From contig WNNJ02002419.1 in NCBI GenBank assembly GCA_012934845.2, forward strand, positions 62,001 through 126,000: DNA of 64,000 nucleotides, written 5' to 3'. This document shows positions 9,184 to 20,761 of this stretch, one piece after another. The notes beneath the pieces were generated by a model. It searched no databases. It had not been told where the DNA came from and saw nothing but the letters and a program-made list of their open reading frames with translations. The stretch is from Pomphorhynchus laevis (lineage: Eukaryota; Acanthocephala; Palaeacanthocephala; Echinorhynchida; Pomphorhynchidae). How positions within the stretch are numbered: position 1 is the stretch's first letter; every line of letters starts with the position of its first letter. A program made the translations under genes and the position numbers.

Positions 9184-10799
9184 GTATGCAAATGTGTACA
9201 AGTAGGTATTATATACCATTTTATCGATTAAATTTTGAAAAAGGAACATCAACAAAGTTATATTAAATATTAAATTTATTCAAGATGTTTACAATGAATT
9301 ATACAAATAGATGATATTTCAAAACATTTAAAATACATGCCTTATAAAAACTGTATGTAGCATTTAAATACTTAATTTTTTGAAGATCCTTTAAATATAA
9401 AAATATACTTATATATTTAGCCATAAACAGTTTTACATTCCAATATTTTGCATTAATTTTGACGCGTATTTTCATTTTACGCATGTCAAACGTATTTGAA
9501 AGATTAAATAATCCTCTTTATGTCCGACCAAATTTAAAGTATATTTTTCAGTAAATTTATAGTTTTTTATCATTTATGATATATATCTTATATTTTCTTT
9601 AAAATATTGAAATCATTGTATTGTTTGTAATGCAAGATTAAATTCAAATTACAAATTTATTTTGTAATTTTTATTAATTATTACGATGTAATTAATTTGT
9701 AAACAATAAAAACTAAATTTGCAATGAATAAATTTATAAAAAATAATTAATTCGTAAAATATAAATTTGTAATTAATTATTACGATGAGTCAACTTTTAT
9801 TTAAAAGCTCATTCTTTTTCAAACATACCTCACATTTATACGCGAGAACTGTAGCAAATACTTGAATCTCTTTATTTTGAAAATTTGCTAAAATATAAGT
9901 TATATTAGAATTTAATATAATATATTTATATTATATTTAATATAATATTAATATTATATATTTATATAAGTGATTTTTTTGTACCCGATAGTTTTTCAAG
10001 TCCTCTCTTTTTAAACTTTCACAAAAATATATTAATTTTGTCAGCGAATGTGAAAGGAGTTTTGTAATAGATTGCAGGCTTCTCTATGAAAAAATACTCT
10101 TTTCAGGTATGCTCGACTTTTTATGAATCAATTCAGTAGCGAAGCATCCTGCCACGTTTATTAATATTTAGCGTTTTTCGTAGTTTATATCTTTCTTTTG
10201 TAGTTTATCTTTAACACTAATTTTTTATAAGAAATTTTTTTTATTAAATATATTTTTTACTGAAATGTTAAATTTTGAATAATAATGAAACATTCTAATA
10301 AGAATGTTTATGAAGTACACCATATACTGATGTGCTCCATATTCTTCTATTAAGCTTATCTTATTCGATACCTAAAATATGTTTAACGTCGCTCTCTATG
10401 TTTGATCCTGTTTGATTATGATCAGCTTTAATTTCAAATAATCCTTTTTTTCTAACAATAGCTGATTAAAAACATTGACCATAAGCAAACATTTTCTGAT
10501 AAAATTGATAGCTGACCAAAGCCTTTGCTACCTAAAACAAAATTGTTTTAGTATAAATTTTTTGGTATGTTGTAGTATACATTTATTGTATAACTAAATA
10601 GATAAAAACTCAATGCGTTAAATTATTAAAAGTAAAACATAAAATACATATTATAAAAATATATAAAAATACAAAATATAGGATATTGACATTTCGATAT
10701 TATATTCTGGTGTTTGACGATTATATAATCGTCAACATTTAATTTAACACTTTTGTCAACTTATAATGTTTAAAATTAAATACATTTCCTTCATTTTAG
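9184..10799 (+). other. Intron, AT-rich
   Basis: A 1.6-kb intron between two phase-0 exons. It contains AT-rich runs around 9,900-9,970 and no ORF, exon or repeat that I can support. Confidence 0.6.
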
Positions 10800-10940
10800 A
10801 TCAACGCCACAGATTTAGATTTCGGTGAGAATGCCCTCCTATCCTATCGCATAATAACTACATCTGTTCCTTTTACCATTAATCAAAACAATGGTAAATT
10901 AATCCCTTTACTAAATACGAACATTGTCCCTACCACATAC
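10800..10940 (+). CDS. Cadherin-like exon (ATDLDFGENA)
   Basis: It starts after TTCATTTTAG and ends ACATAC|GTAAGC. INATDLDFGENALLSYRI is the calcium-binding x-A-T-D-x-D-x-G-x-N-A signature. FTINQNNGKLIPL follows. The 141-nt length keeps phase 0. It belongs to the same extracellular chain as the preceding exons. Confidence 0.88.
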
Positions 10941-10992
10941 GTAAGCTCTCTCTCTATATGTATACTTACATATCATGCCTTTTATCTTCTAG

Positions 10993-11124
10993 GATTACGG
11001 GTGGATGCTAATTGAAGTAAAAGATCACGGTACTCCGCCTTGTCGCACTCAAAGTAATCTAACTATTTTTTACCAAAAACCTGTCGATTTGTTTTGTTAC
11101 AAGCAATTTAATTATACTATAGCG
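10993..11124 (+). CDS. Cadherin-like exon (KDHGTP)
   Basis: A 52-nt intron precedes it. It reads DYGWMLIEVKDHGTPPCRTQ, the V-x-D-x-G-x-P strand that ends a cadherin repeat, followed by SNLTIFYQKP. The donor GCG|GTGCGA is weak but in phase 0, and the acceptor of the next exon (TTTAG at 11,171-11,174) fits. Confidence 0.8.
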
Positions 11125-11174
11125 GTGCGACTCTTTTTTTGATTTTGTTTTGAAACCCCTATTTTTGAATTTAG

Positions 11175-12021
11175 GATATGACAAATAAGACATTGCAAAT
11201 TAATTTGTGCACTACACGATCACTTTTAAAAAGCGAAAATGTTACTCTATCACCACATTGGATGTCAAACCATTTCTCAATAAATTCTCAAAATTTATCG
11301 CAACTCATTTTGTCATTAACAAATTTCAACTGCTCAGTAATATACCCGAAGTGTTCAATTAATATCACAGCTCAAAGTCGATTTACTTTATCTAGAGCAG
11401 TCGTTTTCATTGATTTTGCGCCGCGAATTCTTACTAACAGAACTTGGATGGTTAAGAAATTGCAGATTAAGCTTGATAGAAAATCTGCTTTAAAGGTTTA
11501 CTCGTTAATGCTTACAGAATTATACGTACCGACGCGATTTTTAGAGGGACATTACTGTCGTTTTAACGTATCATGCATAATTGCTCCTCCATTTGTACAG
11601 ATTGCTAACAACATTGTTAATTTCAATCTCTTATATTGGTATAAACGTTCACTGCAAGTGTTTCTTGTTTTGATTTTAACTTACGGAAATACATCAACGG
11701 CGCATTATGTTCATATAGAATTCAAAATTAGCGACGGATTTGATGGTATTGATAGCAAGCCATCGCATGAATGTATGCGTAATGCAAGCAAAGCGATAGG
11801 TGTATACAGTAAACATGATGAAGATTACTATTGTCTTATAGCTTCTACGAACAATAAATCAACGAACTTTCCATTTGAAATAATCTCGACATCTAAACTT
11901 CATTGCCTTTTTGTGAATGAAAGTTTTGCCTTTGTGATACCATTATACAGGGTATTTTGGAAATCAAGCATTTCGCGGCTCCCTAAAAGAACTGGAAGAA
12001 TTGAAATCGAACCACGTATAG
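11175..12021 (+). CDS. Long exon of the cadherin-like gene
   Basis: An 847-nt exon open throughout, entered in phase 0 after a 50-nt intron and left in phase 1 at ATAG|GTATGT. It has many potential N-glycosylation sites (NKT, NVT, NLS, NCS, NRT, NVS, NTS, NAS) and scattered Cys, as expected for an ectodomain, but no clear cadherin calcium motifs, so the domain identity is unknown. A moderately hydrophobic stretch (LQVFLVLILTYG) near residue 165 is too short and isolated to call a membrane segment. Confidence 0.68.
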
Positions 12022-13032
12022 GTATGTTTGCATGGAGACAACTCTGTATTCTGTAACATTTCATTTAGACAGTAAAGTGCGTGAGCAGTTGACTGAGCAG
12101 TCGTGTTCAGTAAAGAACAAGTTTATCAGAGGTAATTTTCTTTTGTAATTGTGCTATTACAACTATAATGGAAACATGTGCATCAAATACGTGATCTCAT
12201 GTCACGTATAAATAATTAATCACCATCTATAAACTTTTACCGGCTATTGCTAGGACTAAATTGTTACTAATTTATTCCTATCAAAACATATTCATATTGG
12301 CTTTCTACGTTTCTGTATGTTTGAACAGAAATATCAATTAGTGAGTTTGAAAATGTGTTAAAACAAATTATGTTTATATAATCACATTTATCTCTTTTAA
12401 TCACTTAACGTTAATCATGGACTGAACTCACTATGTTATGATTGACCTGATATAATCACTCAGTTATGTTTTTTGTGATTTGATCAAATGCTTGACCGAT
12501 TTAGTGAAACAATTATGAACATTTATTGTCGTCTAATCTCTAACTAATCAATTACCAATAACAGTTTCAATTTATTCTTTTAAAAAATTCACTATTAAGT
12601 AAGAACTATTAAGTACTGAGTAATGTTAAGTGAAATATGATCTTTACATTTGATTTTGAATATGAAAGGTGTGATTATATATATCGATTAACCTCACTGT
12701 TATTAATTGTAACATGTGTCGCATGTAACCTATCCTTCTATACCCGCTCCATATAACATAATAACATGTGATAAACCAAAATAATAAGGAAATGGGTGCA
12801 AATGCAATTTTTGAATATAAATTTTTATTTCCATGTAGTTGAAAAGTTGTCCGAATGCATACTACATTTTAAATTACCACAATTAATTTCTATAGTACGC
12901 ATTATTGTACCAGGTTCGGAGCTGAGGTACAGGAACTGCACAACTTTAGATGGCATTTGATGTTTAAAGTTATAAAATTAATTTTATTAATTATTCAATT
13001 ATAGAATAATTAATTAATGTTTTGTATTTTAG
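12022..13032 (+). other. Intron, AT-rich
   Basis: An intron between phase-1 exons. No ORF or structured repeat was recognised. Confidence 0.55.
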
Positions 13033-13187
13033 ACATATTCAACGGAATAAATTTTGTATCTCGCAGTGCGATAAAGTTTACTCTTGACGACATCGCTTCT
13101 AAATCCGAAAATTTTAATTGTTCTTTTGCGTTGAGGACAATGACCCTTAATGCTCATATATTGAGATTGCCTAGCTTCCAATTACAG
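13033..13187 (+). CDS. Last recognised exon of the cadherin-like gene
   Basis: It starts after GTATTTTAG and ends TTACAG|GTAAAT. The phase-1 join with the previous exon gives DIFNGINFVSRSAIKFTLDD, then NCSFALRTMTLNAHILRLP. The gene must continue, because no transmembrane or cytoplasmic part has appeared. Later exons may lie beyond the transposon cluster or outside the window. Confidence 0.65.
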
Positions 13188-13590
13188 GTAAATGACATTT
13201 TCTAAGCAATTTATATTTTTCTTTATATTTTATTTAATTTTAATATTAATATTATTTTTATATTTTATAAAATATAAAAATAAATATGTTACAAATATGT
13301 CAGAAATATATGCCTAACATGATTAAAAGATAAACATGAACAAATAATAAATAATAAGTAAATAAAATAATAATTTAAATAATATAATTGGACAGTTTTA
13401 TATGAAATTTACTCAGATAATGCTTTGTTAAAAATATATAATGAAATATTAATCTATCATTTTTAATAATATATTCTTTTACTAAAACTAGCAAGCAAGT
13501 AATAATAAACAGATATATAAATACAATAAAAACAAAAACAGTCAAGATTTCAACGTTAATGCGAGCCAAAAGTCTTTATGTCAACACGCA
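13188..13590. other. AT-rich stretch, no feature seen
   Basis: Low-complexity AT-rich DNA at the 5' side of an intron. No gene or repeat is supported. Confidence 0.45.
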
Positions 13591-13599
13591 CTGAAGGGA

Positions 13600-14690
13600 T
13601 CGGAACCTTCCACCATCACCAATGTGCCGTCTTAATGCTGAACCACTCAGGGTATTTCACACATCTGGGAGTCAAGTAGAGGAGGATGATGGTAGGTAAT
13701 TTTAGAGATGATGATCTCTGTAAATCTTGGTTTCTGATCTGGGCGACGTCCTCTGGAAAATAAGACTAATTTGGAGATTGCCCAGGTACTCCAGAGGCGT
13801 ACCTGAGCTCTCTCACTCAATGACACATGATGATACCGCTTCAGGGCCCAAGCTCTCCTCAGGTTACTTTTGAATATATTCATGTTTGATCCGGTCGGAT
13901 ATTTTACCGTAATGGTAAACCCCGGGTATCTTACTCGATCTATGAACACTGAGAGTAGTTGATTATCCAAATGGAAAAGAGAGATGAGATTGCTAGTCTC
14001 TTAATTTTTTCTTTGTCGCATAGACGCCATTAAAGAACACAATCTGCTGTTTGGATAAGTTTAGAAGATTGGATGGGATTGGCTGATCTTTTAATCTTAA
14101 AAAGAAGCGGCTTATGTACAAGACTAAATATTTGCACCTGCGTCCAGAAAACATGATTATACTATCATCATCGTATATCACTAGATGTTGTTCTCGTTCG
14201 AAAGGTTCGAAAAGTACAATGGAGGCAGCAAGATATAAGATAGGAGAAAGCGGGAAGCCTTGAGGCACCTGTAATAGGATAGAACCGACGTACATCATGG
14301 TCGTCTTTGTAGAAGAACTGCTTGATATACAGCAAAATCTCCACCCTGTTAACAATTCTCTCAGCCAGCCCGAAGGTCCCGTGAGAAGAAATAACAAAAG
14401 GAATGGATATATGGATATGACTGTTATCTTTGCAAAACCGATGCACTTTACCAATTGCTAAATGAACCGAGCGACTTTTTACAAACCTATGTAAAACTGA
14501 TGATTATTAAATTATGCCTACATAGATGGTCGCGGATTCTACGCCCAAGCGCTTTTTTGTGGATGAAGACTAGGGAGTTTTTAATCGAAATGGGCCGCAT
14601 ATCTTTAGGAAATGTAATCACTATTTCACTGTTAGAAATACCCTTCGAATGATGTTTATGCCGACTATATCGAAAGGGGAGGGTAAAATC
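13600..14690 (-). pseudogene. Decayed LINE reverse transcriptase
   Basis: On the minus strand, in several frames, I read FPKDMRPISIKNSLVFIHKK (RT motif 1 region), VPQGFPLSPILYLAAS (motif B), VIYDDDSIIMF (a Y-x-D-D catalytic box), and then NMNIFKSNLRRAWALKRY downstream. The order is that of a LINE RT related to the Jockey/CR1/I groups. Several frameshifts separate the blocks, so it is dead. The left part of PLE-A abuts it at about 14,690. A related fragment lies on the plus strand near 45,005. Confidence 0.65.
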
Positions 14691-15085
14691 ATTGCAATGG
14701 CAACCTTTTTTGATAATATCTTGCTTATGTGTTTTTGGAAGAAGATAGAAGCGTCCTGGGTGGGGTTCTTTAACGTAAAGTTTATTTGCTAGGTCTTCTT
14801 CATGGACATCAGTTGTAATAGCGTTCGATATTCTGCGATATGTATCCGTAATTCCAATTTCATCGATCTCTTCATATGGACCTGATCGCAGTTGGCGGTA
14901 ACCTTCTTCTAGATACTGTGTTTTACCCCATATTACTACATGTCCAGATTTGTCGGCTTGTTTAATAACAATGTCGTCTCTTTTCTTTAGTTGTTTGATT
15001 GTTTTCCATTCGTTTCCACTAAGGTTGCTTTTATATTTTGAATTTGGTTTCATGCTGATATAATTTCGGATATCTGAGTCGGCAA
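14690..15085 (-). mobile_element. PLE-A: inverted N-terminal RT segment
   Basis: The minus strand encodes SNLSGNEWKTIKQLKKRDD, then VIKQADKSGHVVIWGKTQYL and GRFYLLPKTHKQ, which are the conserved first RT blocks of Penelope-like elements. The rest of the same RT is on the plus strand from 15,089. The two parts are head to head and about 70 residues between them are missing. This is an insertion with a 5' inversion, similar in outcome to twin-primed LINE inserts. Confidence 0.75.
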
Positions 15086-15088
15086 ATA

Positions 15089-16435
15089 ATGATTGAACAA
15101 CTATACACTTCAATTCCAATCGAATCTGGTATAGCAGCATGTAAAGACAGAATGATAAGGTACGGCACACCACCAGGAAAATCTGAAAACATTGTGAAAT
15201 TGCTAAAAACCGTATTAACAGAGAATGTATTTACATTCGGCAACCACTATTGGCGACAAACTAACGGCACAGCAATGGGGACTCCCGTTGCTCCACCATA
15301 TGCCAACTTATTCATGGCTTGGTTAGAAGATAAAATTTTATCCACTGCTAAAAAACAACCGCTATGGTGGAAGAGATATATAGATGATGTGATAGTTATT
15401 TGGAATCATAGCAGAGAAGAATTGAACACATTCCTGATACACCTCAATACAAACAATCTAGTCAAATTTACATACGATGAAAACACCGATATTCATTATC
15501 TAGACATACGTATTCATAAGATTGATGATAAGTGGCAAACATCACTATACCGAAAGGTTGACAGCGTGAGAGCCTATGTACACGCTAAAAGTGGTCACAG
15601 TCCTCAAATAAAGCGAAATTTGATTTATAATGAAGCAACAAGAGTACGGAAGATATGCAGTACTGCAAATACGTTAGAAAATGGTCTTAAAGAAATCGAA
15701 AAATCATTTCTACTGCGAGGTTATACACATATAGAAATATGGCGACAAATTAACAAAGCAAGATATTTGAATCGAACTCGATTGCTCCCAGGTGAATACA
15801 AGCAAACTATAGAAAAAACTGCGGTGTTTATTCCTTATCACCAAGCTACCAGGAACATTGCAAAACACCTGAGCAACGCATTCGGTAAAATAGAGCCAAT
15901 TATTCGTGAGGGATTTAACCCACCAATGACATATTTCAAGAGAGGGATAAACTTAGCGAACTATCTAGTCCGAGCTGATCTTAGGAATAAATCAAGTAAC
16001 ACCCAAGTACAAAATCGCTCAAAGGCGTGCGGTGATAAAAGATGTGCTTGTTGTAAATCTATGGAAAATACAGAATACGTTAAATCCACTGTCACCGGAC
16101 TATCGTACCGTGTAAAAGGTGATTTCACGTGCAAATCAGCTCATGGGATTTATTTTATGACTTGCACCGATTGTAATATTCAATACATCGGTGAGACGAA
16201 CCGTCCGTACCATCTTCGCCAAAATAATAGACGGAACGATATAAAATTCAAAAGACAAACAGATGGAGCTGTTAGTCATATAATCGAAAATCCTGATCAT
16301 CACTTTACCAGTGTGATAATTGAAACTGTTCCTGATGAAACTATAAGGAAACGGGGAGAATCCTATTGGATTGGACAGTTAATGACCGATCTACAAGGCT
16401 TAAATACAAAACATGAATATCACTTGCCATGACAG
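15089..16435 (+). CDS. PLE-A: Penelope-like RT (C-terminal part) with GIY-YIG endonuclease
   Basis: This 447-codon open frame starts inside RT motif A (QLYTSIPIESGI). It continues with GTAMGTPVAPPYANLF (motif B), KRYIDDVIVIW (catalytic YIDD) and LDIRIH. Near residue 315 is a Cys cluster, CGDKRCACC, then GIYFMTCTDCNIQYIGET, the GIY-YIG nuclease core, and it ends EYHLP. PLE proteins copy RNA at a nick made by the GIY-YIG domain. The frame is intact, but its N-terminal part lies inverted to the left, so this copy cannot make a full protein. The annotated start Met is only the first in frame. Confidence 0.85.
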
Positions 16436-16439
16436 AACA

Positions 16440-16620
16440 AAATAAGTAGAATAATGCGGAACTCTTCCAGATCAAAAACGTGTATATATTTCAAAAATGT
16501 GTAAACTAGTCACCGCTTGATAAAGACTTTGTGTCGAAACGTTGCGTGTCCTGTGCTCAATAAATAAAAATCCAGTTTGCGTCTTGTTTTCTTTAAAACC
16601 TTGATATATATATATATATA
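16440..16620 (+). repeat. PLE-A 3' end with hammerhead-like core and (TA)n
   Basis: About 85 nt after the stop is TTGATAAAGACTTTGTGTCGAAACG. GAC and GTC form a short stem II, and GAAAC follows, with two substitutions in CUGANGA. Hammerhead cores at PLE ends are established. The element ends in a (TA)n run at about 16,603-16,621. Confidence 0.5.
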
Positions 16621-16800
16621 CCTCATTCTACTGTGTACCTCATTCTACTGATGAGTGTTGCCGGGTACTCATCATTTCGATGAAAAAATTCATGAATTTT
16701 TTTGTTTGAAAAAGATCCCTTAAACAAGGATTGAAACGTCACAATAAAAGTAAGTATACTATCTCGTTGTCTATTTCAAAAACAACCATAATATATATTG
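16620..16800 (+). repeat. Fragment of retrozyme family C and another PLE terminus
   Basis: Positions 16,634-16,672 repeat the family C core (CATTCTACTGATGAGTGTTG..GGGTACTCAT), without the GAAAC strand. From about 16,715 the sequence AGATCCCTTAAACAAGGATT followed by GAAACGTC is a hammerhead-like stem II/GAAAC, with the first core segment changed to TTGAAAA. No gene. Confidence 0.45.
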
Positions 16801-16842
16801 GAATTTTCTATGGATCTAGACCAACTGCTTCTACCTAACATC

Positions 16843-16845
<3 letters not shown>

Positions 16846-16922
<77 letters not shown>
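16846..16922. repeat. (TA)n microsatellite, left of PLE-B
   Basis: An uninterrupted TA dinucleotide run of about 77 bp. It marks one border of PLE-B. Confidence 0.95.
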
Positions 16923-16924
<2 letters not shown>

Positions 16925-17040
16925 ATTAGATTTGCGGAAAACTGACACTGTCCCGGATCATCCATTGAATGATACATTAGTAATAATTGTCGTAAGATAA
17001 AAAAAAACAGGAAATTAAGACCAAGAGCAATTTCTTGTAA

Positions 17041-17070
17041 AGCTTTCGGGCTAACTGCCCTTCTTCAGTA
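17041..17070 (-). ncRNA. Hammerhead core 3' of PLE-B
   Basis: On the minus strand the order is CTGAAGA (17,068-17,062), A, GGGC, AGTTA loop, GCCC, GAAA (17,047-17,044). The CUGANGA and GAAA core bases are perfect and stem II is 4 bp. It sits about 117 nt after the PLE-B stop codon on the same strand, where PLE hammerheads are known. A GUH cleavage triplet with a paired stem I was not identified. Reduced stem III versions are reported to work as dimers. Confidence 0.6.
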
Positions 17071-17186
17071 CATCTAAAAAAATTACAGTTCTGATTAGCA
17101 CAAAAAAAATATAGTAATGAAAATCAAATTGTTCAATGCAACTAACAGAGAGAAATATAAATAATTCAATTTCGGAACTCATATAT

Positions 17187-19024
17187 TCACGGCAAGTGAT
17201 ATATGTGCTCGGCATTTAATTGTTGGTCTGCCATGAGTTGTCCGATCCAAAACATTTCCCTTTGTTTACGCTTAGCCGTGTCAGGAACATTTGCCTCAAT
17301 AATTATCGTTTCCATCTTATGGTTTTCATTTTCTATGCAGTGTTTAGCTGCCCCGTCATTCTTCGCTCGTTTATACTTAATGTCGGATCTACGAGTCAAA
17401 GCTCGTACATTCATTTGTCCTCCTGTCTGTCCTATATATATCTTTGAACATTCATTGCACATGTTCATATATACTAGTCCTTTGCTCTTGCAATTATTGT
17501 GTCCGCGGACATTATATTTTAAGCATGTTACCGGACTTGTAAATGTTATTGTTGTGGCCATTTCAAAGCAGCACTTACATCGTCGATCATTGCATGGTTT
17601 GCTAAGTCCTCGTTCATGACGGTTTTGTCGGTTTTCAAGCATATTTTGAATTGTTCGTGCGCTTTTGAATCCAATTATCGGCCGCTTAATTAAGGATCGG
17701 CATACTGGGTCTACCTCTTTTATAGCTTCGGCAAGATCCTTGTTTAAATTCTCAAATGCCGGGTGGTAGTTCAAGGTCGCATAGAAAGCCTTTCCTTTTT
17801 CATTGGAATTTTTAGATAATTTGGTTAGAAGTTTAGTTCGACTGATTCGTCTAACTGACTCCAACTGTTTCCGTAGAGCTACTTTGCGGTATCCACGGCA
17901 ATTCATTTCCTTGATGAATTTTTCCGCGTGTCTCTCAAATTCTTCATTCTTGGAACAGATCTTTCTGATCCTCCTGAATTCGTTCATGGTCACGGCCCTT
18001 TTTATAGCTCTGGGCACACAACTTCTTGCATGTATTATACTGCGAGTACCGTCAAACTTACAATGGATTGTTGTCTCCCAATTGGCACTTTGGTTGTGTA
18101 CTTCTGTATCCAGGAATATCGTAGGTTTTCCGAAGTTACTCGTAAATTTTAGTTCGCTAGCTTCATTTAGTCTTTGTATAAATTCTCTTAATGCGTCTTC
18201 TCCATGGGTCCATACAATGAATATGTCGTCGATGTAGCGCAACCATACCAATGGTTTTAGTTGTGCCGTTTCAATCATCCTTTCCTCAATTTCGGCCACG
18301 TACAGGCTTGCAAACACCGGTGCGACTGGGCTACCCATGGCTGTACCGATTTTCTGTTTGTAATACGAACCTTCGAAGCAGAAAGTGTTCGATTTCAATA
18401 CAGTTTTGAGTAATTCTGTATATTTGGCACAATCTTGTTCGTCGTAGTTATATCGAATCAGCCAATTGTGAATGCATTGAACGCCCTTAGTAAGGTCAAT
18501 CGATGTGTATAATGATTCAACATCGAGAGTTGCAAGTATCGAGTCTTTAGGTATCGATAGCTTTATTTCTTCGAACTTTCGAAGAAACTCGTCTGTACTT
18601 TCTAGATAAGAGCTCCGTTCTCTCAAAATCGGGTGCAGCTCTACATGTAACCATTTCGCTATTCTTTCAGTTGATGTCCCTATGTTGTTAATGATTGGTC
18701 GCCCGGGGCAAGGGGATTTGTTTTTGTGTATCTTAGGGAGAAGATACATACTCCCAGGTTGAGGATTACTTACAACGATTTTATTGGAAATCTTATTCTC
18801 AAAGTTAGATTGAATTACTTTATTGACCTCTTTAACAATTATTTCATGGTCTTTATGTGTGATTGGTTCGTATGTGTCCGTTTGTAGTTGTCTTTTGCCT
18901 TCTTCGACATATGCCTGTTTGTCCCAAACGACAATTTTGCCTCCTTTGTCTGCTTGCTTGAATACCAGATGATTCAGCAATTTCAATTCATTTATAGCTT
19001 TTCGTTCTACATTCGTTAGATTTG

Positions 19025-19031
<7 letters not shown>
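17187..19031 (-). CDS. PLE-B: Penelope-like RT with GIY-YIG endonuclease, apparently intact
   Basis: The frame is open from the (TA)n tract at about 19,031 to a stop at 17,187 (599 codons from the first Met at 18,986). Blocks in order: FKQADKGGKIVVWDKQ, LLPKIHKNKS, LATLDVESLYTSIDL (motif A), GTAMGSPVAPVFASLY (motif B), WLRYIDDIFIVW (catalytic), CNDRRCKCC Cys cluster, and GLVYMNMCNECSKIYIGQT (GIY-YIG). It ends IYHLP like PLE-A. No stop or frameshift is seen. The N-terminal extension usual in PLEs upstream of the KADKG block is cut short by the (TA)n, so the copy is 5'-truncated or starts inside the tract. Best candidate for a recently active copy. Confidence 0.88.

Positions 19032-19095
<64 letters not shown>
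19029..19095. repeat. (TA)n microsatellite between PLE-B and PLE-C
   Basis: A pure TA run of about 67 bp lying immediately upstream of PLE-B and about 110 bp from the first recognisable codon of PLE-C. Confidence 0.95.
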
Positions 19096-19098
<3 letters not shown>

Positions 19099-19142
19099 AA
19101 AGTATCTTATTAACACCAATCAACAAAAAGTTTTAATATTTG

Positions 19143-19172
19143 AACGTTTCGGTTCTTAAACCTTCATCAGCA
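19143..19172 (-). ncRNA. Hammerhead core between PLE-B and PLE-C
   Basis: The minus strand reads CTGATGA (19,170-19,164), A, GGTT, TAAG, AACC, GAAACGTTC. CUGAUGA and GAAAC are perfect and stem II has 4 bp. It lies about 110 nt 5' of PLE-B on the same strand, so it could be its 5' terminal-repeat ribozyme, or an inverted end of PLE-C. Stem I and III partners were not found. Confidence 0.6.
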
Positions 19173-19205
19173 TTTTAAGAGTTTAAATAACAAAGATCAA
19201 CTTAT

Positions 19206-20657
19206 ATGAGATTAGCTACTTTTGATGTTGAGAATTTATATACATGCATAGAACATGAAAGAGGAATAGAACCGTGCCGTCATTTTATGGAAATCGATAA
19301 ATGGAATGAAGAAAGGATAAATAATATGCTAGAATTACTTAGGTTGGTATTAGCCAGTAATATATTTGAATTTAATGAAAAAGCATACCACCAACTTTCA
19401 GGAACCGCAATGGGCAAGCCGATAGCCCCGATATATGCAATACTAACTCTAGCATACGCAGAACATAAATTGAATATAAAGGACATTGAAAAACCAGTGT
19501 TTATTTATCGATACATTGACGATATAATTATCGGTTGGACAGGAAATATTGAGTATCTTCAGAGTTTTAAAAATATATTTGAAATGGAAAGCGGAATGAC
19601 ATTAACAATGGAGGTGGATAATGATGGCAAAACGTGTCACTTCTTGGATGTAAAGTTAACATTACAATCAGAAAAGGAATGGATAACTGAACCGTATCGT
19701 AAGGAATCATCAAAGCTCATTTATATGCATGCTCACTTTAATGTTCCAGCTTTTACAAAAAGAAATATGATAAAAACAGAGGCAACGCGAATATCAAACA
19801 ATACAAAAAAGCGTGAATACCATCTTGATATTTTACGAAAAAACCTAATTGCCCGCGGATACAATACAAAGCATATCTACAAAATTTTTGAGACAGTTCG
19901 ATATCAAAAACGCAATAATCTACTAAAACAGAAAATAAAGGAAGAATCAACAAATATGCCGCTATGCTTTGAGTATCACCCTGCTCTTCAAAATTACCCT
20001 CAGATATAAAAAATGCAATAAACAAGTTACCGCCCGAACTAAAGTCAGAATTACCATTCCCAAAGATATACTATCGATGTACAAAATGCTTAAAAAAGCA
20101 TGTTAGCGAGAAGCAAAATACTTAATAATATGAATTTGAGTAAAACATAAGAAGGTAAGTCTGAAAAATGCGGTAAGCACCGCTGTTTGTGTTGCAACGA
20201 AATGACGACAACGAAATCAATTACTAGCTCAACAACGACTCTTGACTACAAAATCAAGGGATCATTTGATTGCAATACAGAAAATATTATATATGTCGCA
20301 AAGTGCAAAAAGTGTTCAAAACAGTACGTAGGAGAGACATCTAGGTCTTTACGACTAAGATTGAACAACAGAATAAATGACAAAAATTGTAATAGATACA
20401 CTAGGGATGGTGTCTTAAGTCATGAAAGGTTTTGCCATGGAGAAATTGACAATGGATTCGAATATACAATTTTAGAGGATGGATTTCCTGATGAAAATAT
20501 GCTGAAAAATAAAGAGATGAGGTGGATAGGTCAACTTATGTGTGATAATCCAAATGGAATAAACCTTGATCATATATATGATTTGAAATTAAATCCAAAA
20601 TACATAAGAAAGAAAAAATTCCATGAAAATAATATACAAAATGACTTAGTACCTTGA
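19206..20657 (+). pseudogene. PLE-C: 5'-truncated Penelope-like element, frame broken
   Basis: The first frame (19,206-20,009) begins at RT motif A (LATFDVENLYTCIEH), then GTAMGKPIAPIYAIL and YRYIDDIIIGW. After a break at about 20,010-20,180 a second frame (20,187-20,657) gives the Cys cluster and IIYVAKCKKCSKQYVGETSR, a GIY-YIG core, followed by MRWIGQLM. The catalytic residues are retained, but the N-terminal RT blocks are absent and the frame is interrupted, so it is inactive. A hammerhead-like core follows at about 20,762-20,790. Confidence 0.82.
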
Positions 20658-20761
20658 TATGGTATTTCAAAGTTATATTCTTCCGTGCTTTTTTCTTACT
20701 TTGAATGCGTATAAACATGAAATCTGAGTGTATTGTTGAATTTAATAATACGGTAAATAAC

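Noticed and set aside
13586-13660. Minus-strand tRNA-like sequence with an A-box-like TGGTTCAGCATTAAG and B-box-like GGTTCCGATCCC
   Set aside because: The B box has an extra base, no clean acceptor or anticodon stem could be drawn, and it adjoins a LINE relic. A tRNA-derived SINE head is possible but not supported enough to annotate.
17203-18237. Plus-strand ORFs opposite PLE-B (138 and 144 codons)
   Set aside because: They are antisense shadows of the PLE-B frame with no domain of their own.
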